A stretch of DNA of 64,000 nt, taken from assembly GCA_017558505.1 (NCBI GenBank), contig JAFYUM010000008.1, positions 24,689 to 88,688 on the forward strand. The letters are read 5' to 3'. This document shows positions 8,760-15,625 of the stretch, piece after piece; positions within the stretch are counted from its first letter, which is position 1, and each line of letters starts with the position of its first letter. Source of the stretch: Ruminococcus sp. Lineage in GTDB: Bacteria > Bacillota > Clostridia > Oscillospirales > Ruminococcaceae. Position numbers and translations under genes: made by a program. The notes below the pieces were generated by a model. That model searched no databases, was not told the origin of the DNA, and worked only from the letters and a program-made list of their open reading frames with translations.

Positions 8760-9359
8760 TTATTTTATTGCTTCCCATGCGTCTTCCGCTGTGGGAAATC
8801 CGTTTGCCTGTACAGCGATACCCCGAAAGCTTGCGGAAAGATTTGTAATTTCCTGTATTTCGGAGTTTTTCAGTTGGTTGGAAACATAAACTGTGTTGTC
8901 GGTTATAATTGTATCCTTAAGTGATGTATTGGCTGTGAGAGCTTTAAAGTAAATATATTTCCCGTTTTCACTGGTAAGATAAGTCCATTTTGTCTTGTCC
9001 ACAGACCAGAATATTTTTTTGTCATCAATTGCATAGAAGCTGTAATTGTCGTTCATAGCTGTGAAGCTTTCAGCAGATACTTCAACAAAAATATATGTGT
9101 TGGCTTCGCTGCCCTCAAATACCAGTTCAGCCTTTTTGGTAAGGTTGATACCGGGCTGTATGCGGAATTTTCCGTCGGTGAAATCGCCTGTTTCGGATAT
9201 GGAAATATCATCGAATTTTATAATTCTCGCCCCGTCACCGCCCTGCGTGGAAGTGACATATTTTGAAAGTGTAACTCCCGTGGAGAGAAATGCCACGAGG
9301 ACGAGATAAAGCAGCCATGCACGGAGCGGCAGCCTGAATTTTTTATTTTTCTTCTCCAC
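8760..9359 (-). CDS. SipW-dependent TasA-like secreted protein
   Basis: About 199 residues from a GTG start at 9359, which sits 8 bases after GGAGG; the longer GTG at 9368 overlaps the binding site. A basic N-terminus and one hydrophobic segment are followed by STGVTLSKYVTSTQGGDGAR, the typical SipW cleavage neighbourhood seen also in the 10743 gene. RIQPG...KKAELVFEGSEANTYIFVEV is the TasA/camelysin strand pattern. The start overlaps the end of the second signal peptidase by 17 bases. It is a likely fibre subunit or accessory. Confidence 0.7.
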   Translation of the reverse strand: MEKKNKKFRLPLRAWLLYLVLVAFLSTGVTLSKYVTSTQGGDGARIIKFDDISISETGDFTDGKFRIQPGINLTKKAELVFEGSEANTYIFVEVSAESFTAMNDNYSFYAIDDKKIFWSVDKTKWTYLTSENGKYIYFKALTANTSLKDTIITDNTVYVSNQLKNSEIQEITNLSASFRGIAVQANGFPTAEDAWEAIK

Positions 9360-9882
9360 CCTTTCCACCTCCGTCGGAGCTGTCTTTAGTCTTTGCGGGT
9401 ATAAACAGCAGAATAACTGCTATTGTAAAAAGTATGAGCATACCGAGGGGAGTGCTGAAAAACTGAATTGCACCACCTATTTTCGGTATGATGAGTACAA
9501 CCTTACCCTCAATTGAGTTATATGTGACAATATCGGGGTCAGGAGTATTGTTTGCGTCACCCTTTGTAATAAAGCCTTCGTCTATTTCCTCTGCAATACG
9601 GTGCGTCACAAGGCCTGAACAGCTGTGAAATGAGATTACATCGCCCTTTTCATAGCCTTCCTGCCTGTGGATTATTACAACATCGTTGACATTGATTTCT
9701 TCCGCCATACTGCCTGATATGACAACAGCCGTTGAAAAGCCTAATACTGTCGGGTGCTTAATCCCGAAAAATAGCTTTGCGGCGGCAGGGTATACCGTAA
9801 GCAGAAGAAGTGCGGCAATAACCGCAATGGAAGCAATACTTCCCGTAGCCGATAGGAATTTTCGTAATTTATTGTTCTTCAT
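9343..9882 (-). CDS. SipW-type (ER-type) signal peptidase I, second copy
   Basis: The 179-residue membrane protease starts at the ATG at 9882, after AGAGGAAAA. It has N- and C-terminal membrane segments. The catalytic Ser is in VISGSM, the His in VTHRI and an Asp in TKGDANN: the Ser-His-Asp set of SipW/eukaryotic-type peptidases, not the usual Ser-Lys dyad. It should cleave the SipW-type leaders encoded next to it. The gene overlaps the 254-residue subunit gene by 14 bases. A second SipW in one cluster suggests separate substrate sets. Confidence 0.85.
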   Translation of the reverse strand: MKNNKLRKFLSATGSIASIAVIAALLLLTVYPAAAKLFFGIKHPTVLGFSTAVVISGSMAEEINVNDVVIIHRQEGYEKGDVISFHSCSGLVTHRIAEEIDEGFITKGDANNTPDPDIVTYNSIEGKVVLIIPKIGGAIQFFSTPLGMLILFTIAVILLFIPAKTKDSSDGGGKGGEEK

Positions 9883-10633
9883 TTTTCCTCTTTGGATTTG
9901 TAATTGCAAGGAATAAAAGCAGTAACAGGCTGATAATCATAAGGATTATATAACCGCTTAAAACACCGTAGTAGCCTGTCTGTGGCGCTGACACGATTAT
10001 ATCTCCGCTTTCGTCCTCGACGATAACGATTATGCCGGCCTTTATACGCTCTGCACGGTCGTCTGCGGCGTTGTCGCCAAATGCCGTATCAGCATAATCC
10101 TGTGCATCGCTCTCCTCGTATTCCCATAACCAGTTGATATCAAAGTCTTGTATCTGACCGCTTCCGACAGTACCGCAGACAGATGAAATAACGCTGTTTT
10201 CTGCAATTCCCTCTGGGAGCGTGTAGTTGGCGGTCGGGGAAAATCCCTCTCCCGCCAGTTTTACCTTTACAGGTAGTTTTTCGTCTGTGCGGACAGAATA
10301 AACTATAGCCGTGTAATTTATGGGGTTTTCGTCCTCGTTCAGAAGTCGGACGATACTTTTTCCGTTTGTACCGGGTGCAACAACGTTTTCATCGTTGTCC
10401 GATTTTACATTGCCGTAAATTGCTTCAAAAAGTGAAAGTACAGCGGCTCCCTGTGAGTCAGTTTCGGTGCGTATATCCCATGTGAGATTTCTCTCGGAGA
10501 ATGTGAGGATATGCTCGGGAGTCTCGCTTCCTGTTGCGTAGGTCATTCCAAGAACAAGCGGGAGCGTCATGACTTCAAGCAGAAACAGTATTAAAATTGC
10601 AGGGAGCATAATTTTTCTTATTCTCTGCGGCAC
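9869..10633 (-). CDS. Membrane-anchored TasA-like fibre subunit
   Basis: 254 residues from a GTG start after AGGAGG. An N-terminal hydrophobic segment is followed by NVVAPGTNGKS and a C-terminal block WLWEYEESDAQDYADTAFGD then NAADDRA. Both blocks are shared with the 223-residue protein at 10743 (NVVAPGTSGN; ALGDAAADDNA), so the two are paralogues. Unlike that protein, it ends in a transmembrane helix and a basic KRKNEEQ tail. It may root the fibre in the membrane. That role is inference from architecture. Confidence 0.7.
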   Translation of the reverse strand: MPQRIRKIMLPAILILFLLEVMTLPLVLGMTYATGSETPEHILTFSERNLTWDIRTETDSQGAAVLSLFEAIYGNVKSDNDENVVAPGTNGKSIVRLLNEDENPINYTAIVYSVRTDEKLPVKVKLAGEGFSPTANYTLPEGIAENSVISSVCGTVGSGQIQDFDINWLWEYEESDAQDYADTAFGDNAADDRAERIKAGIIVIVEDESGDIIVSAPQTGYYGVLSGYIILMIISLLLLLFLAITNPKRKNEEQ

Positions 10634-10658
10634 GTCAATCCCTCCTTTAATAATGGGA

Positions 10659-10692
10659 ACAGGTTTTCACCTGCCACATGATGAAAACCTGT
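10659..10692 (-). promoter_or_regulatory. Hairpin behind the major fibre-subunit gene
   Basis: ACAGGTTTTCA and TGAAAACCTGT form an 11-bp stem with a 12-base loop, extended by two G-C pairs past a bulged A. On the transcribed (minus) strand no T run follows. It therefore looks more like an attenuator or 3'-end stabiliser than a full terminator, giving more of the first two products than of the downstream genes. Confidence 0.6.
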
Positions 10693-10742
10693 CCATTTCA
10701 CTTATTTATGTGGCTATGCACAATTTTTTAGCTTTAGCTTAT

Positions 10743-11414
10743 TTAGTCGATTTGTGTTACAGTTGTTTTAACTGTGAGGTTAATAGTTGCTGCGTTATCA
10801 TCTGCTGCTGCATCTCCAAGTGCTGTGTCCTTAACGTCGTTTGCATCAGAAACGTAGAATGGCCATTCCCAGCTGATAGCGAGTGATTCAGTACCTACTG
10901 TTGATAAATCAGTTCCTGCTGGATAATCCTTGCTGTAGCCATTAATAGCTTCTGCTACTTCTTTTTGGAATTCAGCTTCGGATGAGTAATCCAATCCGTT
11001 AATGTCCTTATCTCCAACTGTAATTACAATAGGACAATAGTAAGCACCATCTACTTCCCAGCCAGAAAACATTGTTACGCCTTCGGGGATTTCATAATTT
11101 ACTCTTACAGCAACTTCGGGAGTACCTGTTAAAGTCATACTTGTCATATTTCCACTTGTACCAGGTGCCACAACATTTTCGGCTGAAACAACGGAGTAAG
11201 TTTCTGCAAAAGCTCCGTCATCTGTTTTATAGGTTTCAGCAAAAGTCTCACCATTAGCAGTAACTGTTACACCAAACTTTGCAACTCTTGCACTATCAGA
11301 GCCTTCGCCGCTGGTCACATACTTAGCAAGTGTGCCACTCATGAAACAAGTTGTACCCAATGCCAGAACCATAGTTAATGCGCCTGCTCTTAAAAAATTA
11401 ATCTTTTTACTCAT
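10743..11414 (-). CDS. TasA-like major fibre subunit candidate
   Basis: This 223-residue secreted protein has a SipW-type leader (basic start, hydrophobic core, then SGTLAKYVTSGEGSDSARVA). The mature region has NVVAPGTSGN, then strands VAVRVNYEIP, and a C-terminal AISWEWPFYV plus ALGDAAADDNA block. It lies directly after the first sipW with a strong AAGGAGG site and before an mRNA-protecting-type hairpin, the arrangement expected of an abundantly made structural subunit. No C-terminal membrane anchor is present. Homology to TasA is by pattern; fibre formation is inferred. Confidence 0.7.
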   Translation of the reverse strand: MSKKINFLRAGALTMVLALGTTCFMSGTLAKYVTSGEGSDSARVAKFGVTVTANGETFAETYKTDDGAFAETYSVVSAENVVAPGTSGNMTSMTLTGTPEVAVRVNYEIPEGVTMFSGWEVDGAYYCPIVITVGDKDINGLDYSSEAEFQKEVAEAINGYSKDYPAGTDLSTVGTESLAISWEWPFYVSDANDVKDTALGDAAADDNAATINLTVKTTVTQID

Positions 11415-11483
11415 AATATGTAACCTCCTTGTTGGTTTGCGTATAAACCGTGACTGTGTGTGGCACGCAGGACGGTATATAAC

Positions 11484-12104
11484 TTAATCTTGTTTTTCCT
11501 CCGCAATTTTACGGAGCCTTTCGATTTCTGCCTGTAATTCAGCAGTTTTCTTATTGTCCTCCTTGTCGCTTTTACGTCTGCGGATAACATCGGTTACGAC
11601 AAAAAGGCAGAGGGGGATTCCCATAAAAAGTATCATTCCCAGTGGAGTCTGCAAAAACATTGCGAAGTCGCCGACTCCTGCAAGTCTGAAACGGTAAATG
11701 CCTAATACCTGTTCTTCCGGGACGGGAAAGCTGTCTTCTACGTTATTCGCGTCACCCTTTGTGGTGAAAAGACGCTTGCCCTGTTCGTCCGTTTCAATAG
11801 CTGTAATTCTGTGAGTGATTACCAGTTTTTCTTCCATAAAGGATATTATATCGCCTACCTCAAGCTTGTCCGCATCGGTTTTGGAAATAAATATCAGATC
11901 GCCTACTTCAATATGGTCCTTGGCATTTCCGCTCATAGAACCCGACTGCACCACCATAGGAGTAATGCCTAACACCGAGGGCGGCTTTTCGGGATTGATT
12001 GTACCTTTTATAATAATAATGACATTGCTCAACAGCATAAGACCGAAAACAATGCACATAATTATTCCGAGTGTCGATAAAACGACTGAATTCTTTTTCT
12101 TCAT
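11484..12104 (-). CDS. sipW: SipW-type (ER-type) signal peptidase I, first gene of the cluster
   Basis: 206 residues. An N-terminal membrane segment precedes VVQSGSMSG (catalytic Ser), then VITHRITA (catalytic His) and TTKGDANN (Asp). A C-terminal membrane helix and a charged coiled tail (AELQAEIERLRKIAEE) follow. The tail is an addition relative to the second copy. In Bacillus SipW processes TasA and TapA and also affects biofilm genes. Here it heads a seven-gene minus-strand unit of SipW substrates. The start has a GGAGATAA site. Confidence 0.88.
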   Translation of the reverse strand: MKKKNSVVLSTLGIIMCIVFGLMLLSNVIIIIKGTINPEKPPSVLGITPMVVQSGSMSGNAKDHIEVGDLIFISKTDADKLEVGDIISFMEEKLVITHRITAIETDEQGKRLFTTKGDANNVEDSFPVPEEQVLGIYRFRLAGVGDFAMFLQTPLGMILFMGIPLCLFVVTDVIRRRKSDKEDNKKTAELQAEIERLRKIAEEKQD

Positions 12105-12132
12105 AAAAACATTTATCTCCTTTTGATAACTT

Positions 12133-12158
12133 ATTATAACCTATTCAACGCAACAAAA
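12133..12158 (-). promoter_or_regulatory. Putative promoter of the SipW fibre cluster
   Basis: TATAAT at 12138-12133 on the minus strand is preceded by TTGTTGCGTTGAATAGGT; no good -35 lies at 17 bases. The tandem TTGTTGC motifs (12143-12168) may be activator half-sites. A poor -35 fits an activated promoter driven by the divergent regulator, which is inference. Confidence 0.4.
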
Positions 12159-12238
12159 GTGCAACAAAAAAGGGCGACTTTAATAAAAAATAAGGAAAGT
12201 TTGTAAACATTTTGTGAAGTGAATATATATTTCTCCTC

Positions 12239-12267
12239 TTGCATATCTTTCGGCGATATGGTATAAT
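12239..12267 (+). promoter_or_regulatory. Promoter of the divergent regulator
   Basis: TTGCAT (12239-12244) and TATAAT (12262-12267) are 17 bases apart, with an extended TGG before the -10. The regulator's GAGGTGA site follows. Confidence 0.7.
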
Positions 12268-12287
12268 TGTGAAAAGAGGTGATTTTA

Positions 12288-13064
12288 ATGCGACTTGTCA
12301 TTGCAGATACCGATAATTCCGCCGCACAATCAATGGCAGAGCTTGTAAAAAGTTCCTTCCCCGATGATGAAACGATTGTTTTCGGTAACAAAGGGGAGGC
12401 TATTTCATATATACGCAGGTATGGGTGCGGTGTGCTTTTTGTGCGTATTTCCAGGGATTTCCGCTGGGGATATGAACTTGCGGAAAATCTCTGCCAGAAT
12501 CAACAGAGGATTAATGTTGTGTTTTTTTCGGACAGTCCAGACTGTGCGGTGGAGGCCTTCAACGTCTATGCCGTGGACTACCTTATAAACCCTGTAGAAC
12601 GCAGACTTCAGAAAATAATGGAAAATCTCCGATATCCAACAGAAAAAAACAGGGTTTTTCTGCAATGCTTCGGCAATTTTGAAGTATTTGTCAATGGGAC
12701 TCCACTTCGCTTCCCAAGGGCGAAAGCCAAGGAAATACTTGCATATCTTGCTGACCGCCGTGGTGCTGAATGCAGTATGGGACAGCTTATATCGGTGTTG
12801 TGGGAGGACGGTGAGGACACTCCGTCAAGAAGTAGTAATCTGCGGAATGCTATAGGCTGCCTTAAAAAAACTCTTGACTCTGTTGGTGCAGGGGATATAA
12901 TTGTAAAAACACGTAACAATATCAGACTTGATACAAAGGCTGTAGATTGCGATTATTTTGATTATATAGATAAAAAAGCATCCGATGTTCATAATTTCCG
13001 CAGGGAGTATATGCTCCAGTATTCATGGTCGGAAATAACAGCAGGAAGGCTTGTGGAGGAATAA
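12288..13064 (+). CDS. Pseudo-receiver regulator with SARP-type winged-helix domain
   Basis: 258 residues from the ATG after AGAGGTGA; a GTG 9 bases earlier lies inside that site. Residues 1-110 follow the CheY fold (IADTDN near 5-10), but the phospho-acceptor position reads FVRISRD with Arg53 instead of Asp. The conserved Lys near the end is Asn101 (DYLINPVE). Residues about 122-225 match the winged helix of SARP/BTAD regulators (FGNFEVFVNGTPLRFPRAKAK at its start). The gene is divergent from the SipW cluster and stops 2 bases before the tcdA start codon. It probably works without phosphorylation; control of the fibre genes is inference. Confidence 0.75.
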   Translation: MRLVIADTDNSAAQSMAELVKSSFPDDETIVFGNKGEAISYIRRYGCGVLFVRISRDFRWGYELAENLCQNQQRINVVFFSDSPDCAVEAFNVYAVDYLINPVERRLQKIMENLRYPTEKNRVFLQCFGNFEVFVNGTPLRFPRAKAKEILAYLADRRGAECSMGQLISVLWEDGEDTPSRSSNLRNAIGCLKKTLDSVGAGDIIVKTRNNIRLDTKAVDCDYFDYIDKKASDVHNFRREYMLQYSWSEITAGRLVEE

Positions 13065-13066
13065 CC

Positions 13067-13786
13067 ATGTCAGAAACATTTATAAGAACGGAAATGCTCG
13101 TTGGCACAGAAGGAATTGAAAGACTGAAATCTGCTCGTATAGCCGTTTTTGGTGTAGGCGGAGTGGGCGGCTATACCGTGGAAGCTCTCGCACGTTCAGG
13201 GGTGGGAGCTCTTGATCTGATTGATAATGATACTGTCAGCGAATCGAATATAAACCGTCAGATAATCGCCTTACACAGTAATATAGGACAATATAAAACA
13301 GATGTGGCAAAAGCTCGTATAAGCGACATAAATCCCGATTGTAAAGTAACTGCCCATAATATGTTTTTTATGCCCGATACCGCAGATTCCCTTGATTTCT
13401 CACAATATGATTATGTTGTGGACGCAATTGACACAATAACGGGAAAAATCGAGATAATCATGAGGGCAAAAGCCGCAGGAGTTCCTGTTATAAGCTCCAT
13501 GGGTGCAGGAAATAAGCTTGATCCTACGGCATTTGAGGTTGCGGATATATACAAGACCTCTGTCTGCCCTCTTGCAAGGGTTATGCGTCGGGAAATGAAG
13601 AAAAGGGGAGTGGACTCCCTGAAAGTGGTGTATTCGAAGGAGGAGGCAATTTCTCCTAAAATAAGCGGAATTACGCAGGAATCGGGTAAGCCTGTAGCAG
13701 GCTCGTGTGCCTTTGTCCCCTCGGTGGCAGGTCTGATTATTGCAGGGGAAGTTATTAAGGACATCTCTGGAAATCTCAGCCTGTAG
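13067..13786 (+). CDS. tcdA: tRNA threonylcarbamoyladenosine dehydratase (TcdA/YgdL family)
   Basis: 239 residues starting at the ATG after GGAGGAATAACC. The E1-like nucleotide-binding fold shows GVGGVGG at 29-35, LIDNDTVSESNINRQ at 51-65, and a CP motif (SVCPLARVMRREMKKRG). TcdA dehydrates t6A37 of tRNA to the cyclic form in an ATP-dependent step. It lies 2 bases after the stop of the regulator, so the two may share a transcript. The start within the earlier frame at 13025 is rejected because it lacks a binding site. Confidence 0.9.
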   Translation: MSETFIRTEMLVGTEGIERLKSARIAVFGVGGVGGYTVEALARSGVGALDLIDNDTVSESNINRQIIALHSNIGQYKTDVAKARISDINPDCKVTAHNMFFMPDTADSLDFSQYDYVVDAIDTITGKIEIIMRAKAAGVPVISSMGAGNKLDPTAFEVADIYKTSVCPLARVMRREMKKRGVDSLKVVYSKEEAISPKISGITQESGKPVAGSCAFVPSVAGLIIAGEVIKDISGNLSL

Positions 13787-13805
13787 AAAAATGTTTTTGT
13801 ATAAC

Positions 13806-13829
13806 GGACACGGCACAACCTGTCCCTAC
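13806..13829 (-). repeat. Dispersed GTAGGG palindrome, copy B1
   Basis: GGACACGG-CACAA-CCTGTCCCTAC is the reverse-oriented member of a head-to-head pair with copy B2, separated by a few bases. Confidence 0.6.
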
Positions 13830-13834
13830 AAAAC

Positions 13835-13880
13835 GGCTATATATTGTAGTTTTGTGTAGGGGCGAGTTCCGCTCGCCCGC
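13835..13880 (+). repeat. Dispersed GTAGGG palindrome, copy B2
   Basis: GGCTATATAT...GTAGGGGCGAG-TTCC-GCTCGCCCG shares its leader and stem positions with copy A. The stem differs by compensating changes. Confidence 0.65.
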
Positions 13881-13913
13881 AATTTCTAATTGGTGGAGCA
13901 ATAAATAATTATT

Positions 13914-15404
13914 CTAACCGAATTTTTTCAAAGGATTTCCGTCTTTATCGTAAATCTCATCTGTTTCGCTCCACGATTTTGAAAAATCCTCATCTGTTTC
14001 AAGAAGCAGCCTTTTATGAGTGTATCCGTAACTGTCAGTTCCCACAGCTTCAACTTTTACTGTATCCCCCGATTTAGCAGGAATTTTTACATCTATATCC
14101 ATAAACATATCGGGAATTTCAATTTCCCTGACGGTTTCACCATTAACGCTGAATATCACTTTCGTATCCTTTAGTTCTTCCATACGCTTATCAATTATTA
14201 TATCCCCTGAATAATCCGTTATGCCCCCATCGTAATAAGTACCGTTCAAGGAAAAGTCATTCTGACCGAAATCAAATTCTAAATCTATTATATTTCCCAA
14301 CTGCGGTAGGCATACATTACTCAAAAATACATAATCATTTTCCATAATCCACGTTGAGGATGTCACTCCGTTTGTTTCAATTGAAGCACATACCTTGCCG
14401 AAACTGTCGTCAAACATCGGCAGCGGCTTTCCCCCTGTGTAAATGCCGTCAGCATTTTTTTCAAGAGTTATGGTATCACTTCCCACAGTAATTCTGACTT
14501 TTGTATCTTCCCCTGATGTCTTAGGAATACATCTGAACATTGTGTTTACGGTATGATTTACGTTATCAATCTCTCCCAATTCACATTCAAGCATAATGAA
14601 CTCCGAATTCTGCTCCTCAACCATATCCCTTAATTTTCTGATTTCATACTGCAATGAAGCTATTGTATTGTTGATATTATTCTGCGTATTCTGAACACCT
14701 GCGGATATAGTTGAAAGCATGGACAGAGTTGAAATTGCAAATATAACTGCTCCTACAATAAGAATTATTCTGCCTATGCTTTCAGTGGAAGCCATTGAAA
14801 TATGTGCCGTACTTTCATTATCCTCCAGCTTTTTGTTAATTCTCTTTTTATAAATGCTTGAATATACTGCAAAAACTATCAGCGCAATAAATATAAGGCA
14901 TACTATTATAAGTAATATACCAATAGTTGCTATTTTAGCCATAAGAACCCTCCTAAATTCCAAAAATACCTTGAATGAAGTGTAATAACTCCTTGTAACG
15001 TCTACAAGAGAACCGTCCGACATTGTAAGCACGAATTTCATTGAAAGTGACGGTTTGATTTTCTTAACGTGGGATTTTGCAATAATCGCACAATTGCTTA
15101 CACGGAGAAATTTCTCATTGTCAAGAATAGTGCAAAGCTGATAAAGCCTGTCATAAGCGTAATAATCCTCGCCGTCAGTACTGTGAGCCACCACATCGTG
15201 ACCAAAGCTTTCTATGAATATAATCTCCTCTGTTTTAAGCCTGAGTTTTTCGCCATTTTTATTCTTTACGGCTATAAATGAGGAATATCGTTCTTTTTCC
15301 GTGATTATCAGTTCGGCTTCATCGTCAATTTCAAAGCCTGCTGATAACAGCTTCTGTTCAAGTTCTGCGTATCTTTCATCGCTTACATTAAGTCTTATTT
15401 TCAC
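13914..15404 (-). CDS. LytTR DNA-binding domain fused to a membrane/extracytoplasmic protein
   Basis: 496 residues from the GTG at 15404, which follows AAAGGGGGAAATCC; a longer ATG at 15422 sits before that site. Residues 1-150 are a complete LytTR regulator (EIIFIESFGHDVVAHS; FLRVSNCAIIAKSHV; SYYTSFKVFLEF). Then come FRRVL and a second protein beginning MAKIATIGI. It has two membrane helices, a coiled coil (LQYEIRKLRDMVEEQ) and about 250 residues of extracytoplasmic beta-rich sequence. The codons at the junction are themselves an AGGAGG ribosome binding site 6 bases before that ATG (14942). One extra T would restore a TAG stop after FLEF. It is either a genuine membrane-tethered one-component regulator or two genes joined by a one-base deletion. 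Confidence 0.75.
   Translation of the reverse strand: MKIRLNVSDERYAELEQKLLSAGFEIDDEAELIITEKERYSSFIAVKNKNGEKLRLKTEEIIFIESFGHDVVAHSTDGEDYYAYDRLYQLCTILDNEKFLRVSNCAIIAKSHVKKIKPSLSMKFVLTMSDGSLVDVTRSYYTSFKVFLEFRRVLMAKIATIGILLIIVCLIFIALIVFAVYSSIYKKRINKKLEDNESTAHISMASTESIGRIILIVGAVIFAISTLSMLSTISAGVQNTQNNINNTIASLQYEIRKLRDMVEEQNSEFIMLECELGEIDNVNHTVNTMFRCIPKTSGEDTKVRITVGSDTITLEKNADGIYTGGKPLPMFDDSFGKVCASIETNGVTSSTWIMENDYVFLSNVCLPQLGNIIDLEFDFGQNDFSLNGTYYDGGITDYSGDIIIDKRMEELKDTKVIFSVNGETVREIEIPDMFMDIDVKIPAKSGDTVKVEAVGTDSYGYTHKRLLLETDEDFSKSWSETDEIYDKDGNPLKKFG
14940..14954 (-). promoter_or_regulatory. Internal ribosome binding site and start codon inside the LytTR fusion
   Basis: AGGAGG (14954-14949) stands 6 bases before an in-frame ATG (14942-14940). 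A free membrane protein of 342 residues could be made from the same message. Confidence 0.75.
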
Positions 15405-15442
15405 GGATTTCCCCCTTTGCATTTGTTTCAGCTGATATTTAT

Positions 15443-15470
15443 ATTATACCTGTTTTGAAAAAATTTGCAA
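15443..15470 (-). promoter_or_regulatory. Promoter of the LytTR fusion gene
   Basis: TTGCAA (15470-15465) and TATAAT (15448-15443) are separated by 16 bases, about 40 bases upstream of the GTG start. Confidence 0.65.
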
Positions 15471-15528
15471 TACTTTCCGCACAGCTTGCATTATAATCAT
15501 CACGGATTGCAGTTTTGTCAAACAAAAA

Positions 15529-15552
15529 GGACACGGCACGCCGTGTCCCTAC
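15529..15552 (-). repeat. Dispersed GTAGGG palindrome, copy C
   Basis: GGACACGGC-AC-GCCGTGTCC followed by CTAC is a perfect 9-bp hairpin, a reverse-oriented member of the family. Confidence 0.7.
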
Positions 15553-15583
15553 AAAAATCAAATTTACCGCACGCATTAGTTAA

Positions 15584-15624
15584 AAGCTAACAGCTAAAGG
15601 CTAACGGCTAAAAGCTAATAGCTT
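15584..15624 (+). repeat. Tandem GCTAANN heptanucleotide repeat
   Basis: Five successive GCTAA units at a 7-base period, with variable dinucleotides between them, end in GCTTTTTATT. They lie just downstream of the thiI stop. A short echo (GGCTAACAGCTTA) occurs near 19239, next to palindrome copy E. Confidence 0.7.
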
Positions 15625-15625
15625 T

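Noticed and set aside
13025..13066. Upstream extension of tcdA overlapping the regulator gene
   Set aside because: The internal ATG at 13067 has a GGAGGA site at proper spacing and begins the family-conserved N-terminus.
15584..15624. Possible CRISPR-like array
   Set aside because: The repeat unit is only 7 bases, with no spacers of constant length, and no cas genes are present in the window.
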